Assembly (NCBI GenBank): GCA_964605715.1
Contig: CAZSDV010000058.1
Span: forward strand, 1-12,837
From: JAPUME01 sp964605715
GTDB lineage: Bacteria > Acidobacteriota > Terriglobia > UBA7540 > JAPUME01
Length of the DNA: 12,837 nucleotides
Direction: 5' to 3'
Notes under the pieces: generated by a model
Database searches by the model: none
Told to the model about the DNA's origin: nothing
The model's input: the letters and a program-made list of their open reading frames with translations, nothing else
Translations under genes and position numbers: made by a program
Shown: one piece after another, positions 1 through 5,816 of the stretch
Layout of the letters: each line of letters opens with the position of its first letter
Position numbering within the stretch: the stretch's first letter is position 1

Positions 1-1314
1 CTCCTCGTCGTTCCGGATAATAAGGTGCCTGTTGGCATAAGCTGGGTGAGACCAGTTCACCAGGCCAAGCTCGCGCCTAGTCCCGACGCGGGTGGTTGGC
101 TTAATTAACTGAGTACGGCTAATTTCCTGGTATCCCGCAGGTGATAACTTGGCGAGAATCAGCTCCCCCCTGTCATTATTGATAAAATAGCGATCCTCAT
201 GCCGCACAATTAAGCCTGCAGCCCAGCGCGCCTTTTCCTTGGTGACTTCTTGGGTTTTCCACACTCGCTTCCCCGTGCGGGCATCCAGGCAACGGAATTG
301 ACCGTAACTTCCAATTCCATAAATGTAATCACCCTGTATCACCGGCGTGGTAATCAAGGAATGAAGACCGTCAGTATTAATCTCGCTTGCACTCTGGCCC
401 TTCCATACGAGCTCTGCAGTGGGGCGATTCGGGTGAAGTTTGAGCAGGTGAGAACCATTGTAAAAGGCTGAAACCAAGAGCCTGTTCCGGCTAAAAACAG
501 GGGTGGCAACCGTCAAGCCAAAAGTAACTTTGAAGGGGTGCTCCCAGTAAATTTTCCCTGTCTCTGGGTCAAGAGAGGTCACCGCCTCAGGGTGCCAAAT
601 GATCACCTGCCACCTACCACCGGCCTTGATCAGAATAGGGGGGGTGTATCCAGGCTCAGAATCTGAACGTAGTGCTCGCCAGAGTTCCTTCCCTGTCATC
701 TTATCGAAAGCAACCACCTTAGCTGCACCTTCACCTCCTACCAAGCAAATTAGGCGCTTGCCGTCCACCTGTGGCGCCCCAACCATTCCCCAGACCGGAA
801 CCTCAGTGCCATAATCTTTAACGTAGTCCCTTTTCCAGATCACCTTTCCTGTCTTGGTGTCCAAACAAAGCAGCGTTCCCATCGTTCCCAACACATAGAC
901 GCGCGCACCGTCAACGGTCGGTGTGGCACGGGGGCCATAAGCATAATCAAGCCCCGCATAGTTCACTGGCCACTCGCGAGTCCAAAGGATTTCACCCGTC
1001 CTTTCGTTCAAACATAGAACACGCTCAACCCCTCTCCGCGATCCGCTTTCATTGAAATCAGTTACAAAAACCAGTCCATTGGAAACCGCCGGGCCGGAGT
1101 ATCCTCCGCCTATCAGTGTTCGCCATTTCAGCTTAAGCCCACTCACAGGAAAAGTTTCTATGATTCCGGTCTCAGTCCAAACACCCGCCCGACCCTTCCC
1201 ACGCCATTCTGGCCAGTCTTCGGCTTGGAGACTCCATGCACCCGTAAACATCGCAAAAATCAGAAACATAGCCACCAGCAGGCAACGGATTTGGCTAATA
1301 AATATAAAAAACAC
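1..1314 (-). CDS. Secreted PQQ-like beta-propeller repeat protein, C-terminus beyond the window edge
   Basis: The frame stays open from the left edge to a GTG at 1314, giving 438 visible residues with no stop in the window. Residues 11-30 are hydrophobic and end in S-L-Q-A before E-D-W-P-E-W-R-G, which looks like a signal peptide cleaved near residue 31, so the protein is probably periplasmic or secreted. The W-P-x-W-R-G opening followed by repeated 'T-G-K-x-x-W' blade motifs (near residues 106-111, 155-160, 207-212, 252-257 and 347-352) is typical of the PQQ-binding-like / BamB-like beta-propeller superfamily common in Acidobacteria and Planctomycetes. I chose GTG because GAGGAGGG (1330-1323) lies 8 nt upstream; an in-frame ATG at 1332 overlaps that site and would add six residues. 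No substrate or cofactor can be inferred: many members lack the dehydrogenase residues. It has no close operon partner here. Confidence 0.9.
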   Translation of the reverse strand, partial: MFFIFISQIRCLLVAMFLIFAMFTGAWSLQAEDWPEWRGKGRAGVWTETGIIETFPVSGLKLKWRTLIGGGYSGPAVSNGLVFVTDFNESGSRRGVERVLCLNERTGEILWTREWPVNYAGLDYAYGPRATPTVDGARVYVLGTMGTLLCLDTKTGKVIWKRDYVKDYGTEVPVWGMVGAPQVDGKRLICLVGGEGAAKVVAFDKMTGKELWRALRSDSEPGYTPPILIKAGGRWQVIIWHPEAVTSLDPETGKIYWEHPFKVTFGLTVATPVFSRNRLLVSAFYNGSHLLKLHPNRPTAELVWKGQSASEINTDGLHSLITTPVIQGDYIYGIGSYGQFRCLDARTGKRVWKTQEVTKEKARWAAGLIVRHEDRYFINNDRGELILAKLSPAGYQEISRTQLIKPTTRVGTRRELGLVNWSHPAYANRHLIIRNDEE

Positions 1315-1625
1315 GTGCAGTTCCCTCCTCATGAGAATCTATAGATCTTTCAGATTTTTTAGTTGCCTCTACCTATAGACCATCTGCACTCCAGTATGCT
1401 CCTCCCAGCGTGGCTTTCGCAATGTGGCTAGGTTGAAATACTGGACAGCTCACTAATATTTGTCGCGAGAAATACAAAAGACAAAATATGTAGAATGACC
1501 ATTAAAACAAGCTGTGTGTCGACATGACAGAACACTCAACACAAAACAATTCCCCGCGACCAACGCAATCCGGACAGATCCAACTGACCATATAAGTTCC
1601 TCACAGTATCCACGAGCCCTAGGGA
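1315..1625. other. Gene-free interval upstream of the beta-propeller gene
   Basis: This 311-bp stretch between two minus-strand genes holds no convincing coding frame. It should contain the promoter of the beta-propeller gene. One weak sigma70-like pair on the minus strand is TTGCGA (1422-1417) and CATACT (1398-1393), 18 nt apart, each matching four of six consensus bases. That is too little to call. I see no clear terminator for the upstream unknown gene. Confidence 0.4.
1321..1330 (-). promoter_or_regulatory. Strong Shine-Dalgarno site deciding a GTG start
   Basis: On the minus strand GAGGAGGG (1330-1323) precedes the GTG at 1314 by 8 nt. This is the strongest ribosome-binding site in the left arm. 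It favours GTG over the in-frame ATG at 1332, which lies inside the site and has only a weak purine stretch upstream. Confidence 0.6.
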
Positions 1626-2168
1626 CTATCGGCCATCAGGGTTTTGCTTATCCCATATTGAAGGTTCTGAATCGCTACCCGAATCGTAACGTATCCAAAC
1701 ATGCTCTGGGTCGTTCATGTAAACATCATCGAACAGTAATTGGCAAAGACGTAATATCATTGGCATGTTAGCATCCGAAAAAACAAGAACTAGCTCAAAC
1801 CCCTTTACCTGGACTGGAAGTGACTCTGGGTCATCGGTGTGATAGCGGTTGACAATCTTTTCACCGATCACATCCCGAAATAATCGAAATTTATAGCCAT
1901 CTTCTATAGGCTGGCTAGAATACAGGAGGGTTTCTGGTCCCTGCTTAAATAAAATCACTTTGCTGCGCCTGCGAAACCGCCATAGACCGATCAAAGAAGA
2001 AGTCATTATAACCAGTGAAAATAAGGTGAGCACAATAACAGTGACTTTTGAAAACTCAGTTTCCCGAAATCCTAGCCTCGTCCATGTCAGTATGGAAACA
2101 GAGAACACAAATGCCCACAAACTGAGGACTCGATACCAAGTTATTTCAGACCGTTGAACCACAACCAT
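1626..2168 (-). CDS. Unknown membrane protein, two N-terminal TM helices and a soluble tail
   Basis: A 180-residue protein that I do not recognise. Hydrophobic segments at about residues 12-30 and 41-63 look like two transmembrane helices. The second is followed by a basic cluster (W-R-F-R-R-R-S-K, about 63-70), which by the positive-inside rule puts the following domain of about 110 residues in the cytoplasm. That tail is mixed alpha/beta in character and acidic at its C-terminus. Two TM helices followed by a small soluble domain recall the bacterial PH-like / YcxB-like layout, but no motif supports that assignment. The ATG at 2168 follows AAAGGGG by about 8 nt, a reasonable ribosome-binding site. 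The gene stands alone, with more than 300 bp free on each side. Confidence 0.7.
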   Translation of the reverse strand: MVVVQRSEITWYRVLSLWAFVFSVSILTWTRLGFRETEFSKVTVIVLTLFSLVIMTSSLIGLWRFRRRSKVILFKQGPETLLYSSQPIEDGYKFRLFRDVIGEKIVNRYHTDDPESLPVQVKGFELVLVFSDANMPMILRLCQLLFDDVYMNDPEHVWIRYDSGSDSEPSIWDKQNPDGR

Positions 2169-2534
2169 AACCCGAACCCCTTTCTCCCGGCCGGCTATTT
2201 ACGCGGGAGTGAACGCCGATCCCGCAATCATTAGAGGCGCACCTGGCCTCCACTAATCATTAATCTAAGAAATATCAATTTCATCACCCCAACATACTAG
2301 AGCCTGTCCTTTCAGGCAACCCGACTGTTTGATGAGAAATACACGCAAGCTCTCTTGGGTTAACTGTAAGGGTACGGGCGGTATGTCCCTGTCCAGGAAT
2401 ATCTAAAGCCAACCAAGCTAATGTACGGCGGCCCTTGGCTTACACGAAAATACGCGCAAAGTCTTTAAGATTATCTCCACTGAGCAAGTAGGTCTCTCTG
2501 TCTTTAGCCTTAGTTAAGCAAGCACTCCAAATTA
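2169..2534. other. Gene-free interval with three small inverted repeats
   Basis: No credible coding frame lies in this 366-bp gap. It holds three modest inverted repeats: GAGGC/GCCTC (2234-2238 with 2246-2250), extended outwards by ATTA/TAAT across a 3-nt bulge; GCCTG/CAGGC (2302-2306 with 2313-2317); and AAGCCAA/TTGGCTT (2406-2412 with 2435-2441). None is followed by a T-run on either strand. The last lies about 95-130 nt past the npdG stop on the minus strand and could be its transcript end, but this is not supported by a U-tract. Confidence 0.4.
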
Positions 2535-3224
2535 TCAGGTAGAATCGGGCAGGCCGGTGATACGAATCCCCACGCTACGTGCCTTATTCCGAATATTAAT
2601 TCCAATTAAGAGAGGTGTTAGCGCCTCCACGGTGCGCGAATTCGTGAGCGGCCCCCCATCTATAAATCCCGCATTAGGAATAAGCTCTACTAACTCTTTC
2701 GCTGCTTTCTTTGCTTTTGAGCTGTCACTGCAGACAATGACATCACAATCTACTGGCTTATCAACATCCCTGAGTGCTGGTGCACCGATTGTATGAAATG
2801 CGGAGGCCACCTGTACGTCAGTTCCCGCTACCAAGGAAGCCTGCTCCGCGGCCGACCCAGCCCATACACCAAGCGTCCGCGTGAAAGCGCCTCCTATAGC
2901 TGACTCTAGCGGCACGGTCACGTCGATCAGAATATGGCCTGGAATAAAGCTCTCTCTTAGCTTCTCTAGTATGAGAGCTTGGGCCTTAAAGGGCACCGTA
3001 AGCACAACAAGGCTCGTGCGGGAAATCGCCTCAGCATTCTCTAACCCTTCAACCTGGGTTTTATGCCCAGTAATTTCCTTAATCCTCCTGGCCGCATCTG
3101 CTGCCTTACTTGCCTGCCTGGAACCAATCAGTACGCTCTTTCCAGCAATGGCCCAACGGAGCGCCAGGCCGAAGCCCTGACTTCCAGTGCCTCCTATTAT
3201 CGCAATTCCCTTACTTGTAACCAT
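2535..3224 (-). CDS. npdG: NpdG-like F420-dependent NADP oxidoreductase
   Basis: The 229-residue product matches the NADPH:coenzyme F420 oxidoreductase (Fno/NpdG) family, which transfers hydride between NADP(H) and the deazaflavin F420 in the cytoplasm. The glycine-rich Rossmann loop G-G-T-G-S-Q-G-F-G-L-A is at residues 11-21, after the first beta strand. I-G-S-R (33-36) is the expected NADP phosphate-binding turn, and T-V-P-F-K-A (76-81) and D-V-T-V-P-L (101-106) follow typical family positions. The C-terminal N-S-R-T-V-E-x-L-T-P-L-L-I-G-I-N (195-210) is characteristic. Length is normal for the family (about 210-230). I chose the ATG at 3224 because it directly precedes the Rossmann strand and has AGAGGGG 9 nt upstream; an in-frame ATG at 3281 would add 19 unconserved residues. 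It implies F420 is made or imported; no F420 biosynthesis gene is in the window. A related NADP-binding oxidoreductase is the main alternative. Confidence 0.88.
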   Translation of the reverse strand: MVTSKGIAIIGGTGSQGFGLALRWAIAGKSVLIGSRQASKAADAARRIKEITGHKTQVEGLENAEAISRTSLVVLTVPFKAQALILEKLRESFIPGHILIDVTVPLESAIGGAFTRTLGVWAGSAAEQASLVAGTDVQVASAFHTIGAPALRDVDKPVDCDVIVCSDSSKAKKAAKELVELIPNAGFIDGGPLTNSRTVEALTPLLIGINIRNKARSVGIRITGLPDST

Positions 3225-3693
3225 TCGCAAAATCCCCTCTGGTGACGCTGAATTTCTTAGAAAAATACCCCTAAATATCAAAACAGGAGCTCTTTAACCA
3301 CCCCCCTATATCCACCCTACCACGCAGTGCAGTCAGTATGTTAGCATCTCCAGTGAAACAAGCAGAGTTCGGGGGCGATAAATCCTGGCAATACTGACCT
3401 CGGCTTAAATTAGCATTGAGTTAACCATTCATCAGTGTATTTACAAATTCTTACGGTAAATATTTTATCTGCCACCAAAGTAGGCTAACTAAAGTTCCTG
3501 CGTTAAGATGATAAGCATGTGTTGGTGAGGCCGATGCTAGGCTAAATCTTACATGGCCTTACGGGCCTATAAATAGTGGTTTTGATGGCAACTGCCATCG
3601 TAACGCGTGCTCACTTACCCGTGGCTCCAGCTTCCATATCATTGCAATATGCGAGCACAAACAACTTATATTTCTTCCTTGAGAAGGGAAAAG
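3225..3693. other. Divergent intergenic region between npdG and gatB
   Basis: This 469-bp interval separates minus-strand npdG from plus-strand gatB and should hold both promoters. A perfect hairpin-forming palindrome, GATGGCA/TGCCATC (3584-3590 with 3593-3599), lies about 95 nt before the gatB ATG. It lacks a T-tract on either strand, so it is not an intrinsic terminator. The frame of gatB stays open back to a GTG at 3607, but the translation before 3694 is not GatB-like. I see no tRNA, riboswitch or T-box that I can support. Confidence 0.45.
3234..3240 (-). promoter_or_regulatory. Ribosome-binding site deciding the npdG start
   Basis: AGAGGGG on the minus strand, 9 nt before the ATG at 3224, supports the short npdG start over the upstream ATG at 3281, which has no comparable site. 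Confidence 0.55.
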
Positions 3694-4815
3694 ATGGGAA
3701 TTTCTAAGACCTTTCACACAAAATATGAACCGGTGATCGGACTGGAAGTACACCTTCAGCTTCAAACACAGTCAAAGATATTCTGTAGCTGCTCAACACG
3801 GTTTGGCGATCCTCCGAATTCAAACACCTGTCCTGTATGTCTGGGGTTGCCAGGAGCTTTGCCGGTCCTGAACCGCGAATCCGTAGCGATGGCAGTCAAG
3901 GCTGCCCTAGCAATTAACTGTAAGATCAATGCTTCTTCTCGCTTCGCCCGCAAAAATTATTTCTATCCTGACTTACCAAAAGGTTATCAGATTTCTCAAT
4001 TTGAAGAACCTTTAGCCGACCACGGCTGGGCCGAGATCGAAACACCTAGAAATGGAAACAAAACCACCAAGCGAATTGGGATAACGCGTCTCCATATGGA
4101 AGAAGATGCGGGTAAATCCTTGCACGAAGGATTTAATGATTCGGATCGCAATAGTTATATTGATCTCAACCGGAGTGGTGTGCCGCTCGTTGAAATCGTT
4201 AGCGAACCAGACCTACGGAATTCACAAGAAGCCTACGACTACTTAACAACTCTCAAAACCACACTAGAATACCTGGATGTTTCCAGTTGCAATATGGAGG
4301 AAGGGACCTTGCGATGCGACGCAAACGTCAGCGTCCGACCTCTCTCGACATCAAAATTTGGCACTAAGACTGAAGTGAAGAATCTTAATTCGTTCCGATT
4401 TCTCCAAAAGGCACTGGACTACGAGATTGATCGCCAGATCAACATGCTTGAATCAGGGGAGGTTGTCGTACAAGAGACGCGGCTATGGGATAGTCGTGAA
4501 CAGCGGACGTACGGTATGCGAAGTAAGGAATTTGCACACGACTACCGTTATTTTCCAGAACCAGATCTTCTGCCCTTAGCCGTTTCTGAGAGCTGGAAAA
4601 AAGAGATCGGCTCTCAAATACCCGAGCTACCTCAGGCCAAGAAGAAGAGATTCATAGAGCAGTACGGACTCTCAGAATATGATGCAGGCTTGCTAGTTTC
4701 CTCGCGAGCACAAGCAAACTACTACGAAAACGTGGTGCGTGCGAATGGACTACCAAAGCTTGCCGCCAACTGGGTACTGACGGAGTTAACCTATCTCCTA
4801 AAGCAAGCCCATTAA
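3694..4815 (+). CDS. gatB: Asp-tRNA(Asn)/Glu-tRNA(Gln) amidotransferase subunit B, body only (cut by an in-frame TAA)
   Basis: GatB is the kinase and tRNA-handling subunit of GatCAB, which amidates mischarged Glu-tRNA(Gln) or Asp-tRNA(Asn). The 373 residues contain the GatB hallmarks: Y-E-P-V-I-G-L-E-V-H (11-20), zinc cysteines C31, C33, C46 and C49 (C-S-C and C-P-V-C-L-G-L-P-G), R-K-N-Y-F-Y-P-D-L-P-K-G-Y-Q-I-S-Q (86-102), and the family signature D-L-N-R-S-G-V-P-L-V-E-I-V (157-169). The start at 3694 fits the family and follows GAGAAGG; the frame is open back to a GTG at 3607. A normal GatB is about 475-500 residues. This one ends with N-W-V-L-T-E-L-T-Y-L-L at a TAA (4813-4815), where the family runs on into its YqeY-like tail. 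That tail follows in the same frame at 4825-5175. It is therefore either a split gene, a nonsense mutation or a sequence error. gatA and gatC are not in the window. Confidence 0.93.
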   Translation: MGISKTFHTKYEPVIGLEVHLQLQTQSKIFCSCSTRFGDPPNSNTCPVCLGLPGALPVLNRESVAMAVKAALAINCKINASSRFARKNYFYPDLPKGYQISQFEEPLADHGWAEIETPRNGNKTTKRIGITRLHMEEDAGKSLHEGFNDSDRNSYIDLNRSGVPLVEIVSEPDLRNSQEAYDYLTTLKTTLEYLDVSSCNMEEGTLRCDANVSVRPLSTSKFGTKTEVKNLNSFRFLQKALDYEIDRQINMLESGEVVVQETRLWDSREQRTYGMRSKEFAHDYRYFPEPDLLPLAVSESWKKEIGSQIPELPQAKKKRFIEQYGLSEYDAGLLVSSRAQANYYENVVRANGLPKLAANWVLTELTYLLKQAH

Positions 4816-4824
4816 GAAATTCAA

Positions 4825-5175
4825 ATGGATAACTCGCCCGTCGCAGCAGAAGATTTGGGCGAGTTGATCTCGTTAATCGAGAAAGAGGCAGTTTCAGGTA
4901 ATATGGGCAAGGATATTCTGGCTGAGATGTTTAAAACCGGAAAACGGGCCAGTAAAATAATCGCTGCCAAAGGTCTGAAGCAAATTTCCGACACCGGAAA
5001 GTTAACCGAAGTTTCTGAGCGGGTCATCAGAGAAAATCCAAAACAATCAGATCAATACAGGAAGGGGAAGACGGCCACACTCGGGTGGTTTGTTGGGCAA
5101 GTGATGCGGGCAACTCACGGTCAGGCCAACCCGCAAAAAGTTCAAGAAGTTCTTAAGAAAGAACTGGAAAAATAA
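4825..5175 (+). CDS. gatB: GatB C-terminal YqeY-like tRNA-binding tail, separated from gatB by one in-frame stop
   Basis: The 116 residues correspond to the helical GatB/YqeY tail that contacts the elbow of the tRNA: G-L-K-Q-I-S-D (about 50-56), N-P-K-Q-S-D-Q-Y-R-K-G-K (72-83) and W-F-V-G-Q-V-M-R-A-T-H-G-Q-A-N-P (88-103) are standard GatB C-terminal motifs. It lies in the same frame as the body, four codons past the TAA; reading through that stop gives a continuous, family-like GatB of 493 codons. The ATG at 4825 has no good ribosome-binding site (upstream AAGAAATTCAA), so separate expression would need re-initiation after the TAA 10 nt upstream. A free-standing YqeY protein is less likely because the sequence aligns as the direct continuation of GatB. 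The Sec-peroxiredoxin gene follows after 38 nt. Confidence 0.85.
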   Translation: MDNSPVAAEDLGELISLIEKEAVSGNMGKDILAEMFKTGKRASKIIAAKGLKQISDTGKLTEVSERVIRENPKQSDQYRKGKTATLGWFVGQVMRATHGQANPQKVQEVLKKELEK

Positions 5176-5203
5176 GAGTAGCTCTTAAAAGTCATCACGA
5201 ACT

Positions 5204-5208
5204 GGAGG
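5204..5208 (+). promoter_or_regulatory. Ribosome-binding site of the Sec-peroxiredoxin
   Basis: GGAGG lies 5 nt before the ATG at 5214. It shows that translation starts upstream of the TGA at 5343, not at an internal codon after it, and so supports read-through of that TGA. Confidence 0.7.
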
Positions 5209-5213
5209 CAACC

Positions 5214-5672
5214 ATGTTAAAGGTAGGTAACAAGGCCCCGGATTTTTTCTTACCCTCGGATTCCGGATCAAATATACGCCTGAAAGATCTCAGAAGTAAG
5301 CGCGTGGTTCTTTTCTTCTTCCCACGGGCTAACACACCCGGCTGAACCCGCGAAGCTCACGAGTTTCGTGACGCAAAAAAAGAATTGGACCAATTAAAAA
5401 CGATAGTGATAGGAATGAGCGGCGATGAAGTTAAGGCTCTGGTCAAATTTAAGGACAAACACAATCTAAACTTTCCTCTCACCTCAGACATTGAACACAA
5501 AACGCTCACTGCCTATGGCGTGTGGAAACAAAAGAGCTTTATGGGAAAGAAGTTTATGGGTATTGAACGTACCACCTGTATCATCGATACTGAAGGTCAA
5601 GTAACCCATATCTTCCCTAAAGTAAAGGTAAATGGCCACGTGACTGAAGTGTTAGAAGCACTAAACGGTTGA
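5214..5672 (+). CDS. Selenocysteine-containing BCP/PrxQ-type peroxiredoxin (TGA at 5343-5345 read as Sec)
   Basis: Read through one in-frame TGA, this gene encodes a full-length 152-residue thioredoxin-fold peroxidase that reduces H2O2 and organic hydroperoxides, probably in the cytoplasm (no signal peptide). Upstream of the TGA: V-G-N-K-A-P-D-F (4-11), L-K-D-L (23-26) and V-V-L-F-F-F-P-R-A-N-T-P-G (31-43), typical BCP. The TGA is codon 44, exactly the peroxidatic position of the family's P-x-x-x-T-P-x-C motif; T-R-E-A-H-E-F-R-D follows. Pro37, Thr41 and Arg119 (E-R-T-T) complete the usual active site. At +5, where many BCPs have a resolving Cys, there is His49. The only cysteine is Cys122 (T-T-C-I-I-D), usually Phe or similar in the family. 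A SECIS-like hairpin overlaps codons 46-54. The gene ends at TGA 5670-5672, so TGA also works as a stop. A TGC-to-TGA mutation or sequence error is the alternative. No selA, selB, selC or selD is in the window. Confidence 0.88.
5343..5374 (+). promoter_or_regulatory. Sec TGA codon and candidate bacterial SECIS hairpin
   Basis: After the TGA (5343-5345), UCACGA (5357-5362) pairs perfectly with UCGUGA (5366-5371) around a GUU loop (5363-5365). A lower stem GCG/CGC (5350-5352 with 5372-5374) stacks beneath it across a 4-nt bulge (AAGC). The apical G is the 18th nt after the TGA, close to the arrangement in E. coli fdhF, where a short stem presents G-U at its tip to SelB. A G in the first loop positions, a short upper stem and this spacing match the general bacterial SECIS description. 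The fold was done by eye, with no energy calculation. Confidence 0.72.
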
Positions 5673-5816
5673 TCAAACGGGCGACGCTAACAAATATTCT
5701 GGTTTCAAACGAGAGTTAATTTCTAATTCCCAGGGAGTGATGGTAGCCCATTTTCACCCCCGAAATTTATCTCATAGAGCTACCAGGTCCATCCTCACCT
5801 TCACCCTGGTCTCTGC

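Noticed and set aside
1514..1771. Plus-strand 85-residue frame between the left-arm genes
   Set aside because: It overlaps the unknown membrane gene on the other strand, has no ribosome-binding site that I can see and looks like random coding.
2406..2441. AAGCCAA/TTGGCTT as the npdG terminator
   Set aside because: The loop is 22 nt and no U-tract follows on the minus strand.
3607..3693. GatB starting at GTG 3607
   Set aside because: The added 29 residues are not GatB-like, and the ATG at 3694 has a ribosome-binding site and the expected distance to the first motif.
5168..5187. TAAGAG/CTCTTA hairpin with TTTTT on the minus strand as a terminator
   Set aside because: The stem is AU-rich and only 6 bp, the T-run lies on the strand opposite gatB, and it falls 630 bp past the panC stop.
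5343..5345. TGA in the peroxiredoxin as evidence of a reassigned genetic code (TGA = Trp or Gly)
   Set aside because: TGA serves as the terminal stop of this gene, npdG, ruvA, ruvB and the deoxynucleoside kinase, and Trp is encoded by TGG throughout. The position is the catalytic Cys, not Trp or Gly.
5385..5672. A short 95-residue gene starting after the TGA
   Set aside because: It would lack the N-terminal strand and the catalytic residue of a peroxiredoxin. The ribosome-binding site and family-like sequence lie upstream of the TGA at 5214.
5782..5810. ACCAGG/CCTGGT inverted repeat between the peroxiredoxin and panC as a shared terminator
   Set aside because: The loop is 17 nt, the stem only 6 bp, and no T-tract follows on either strand.
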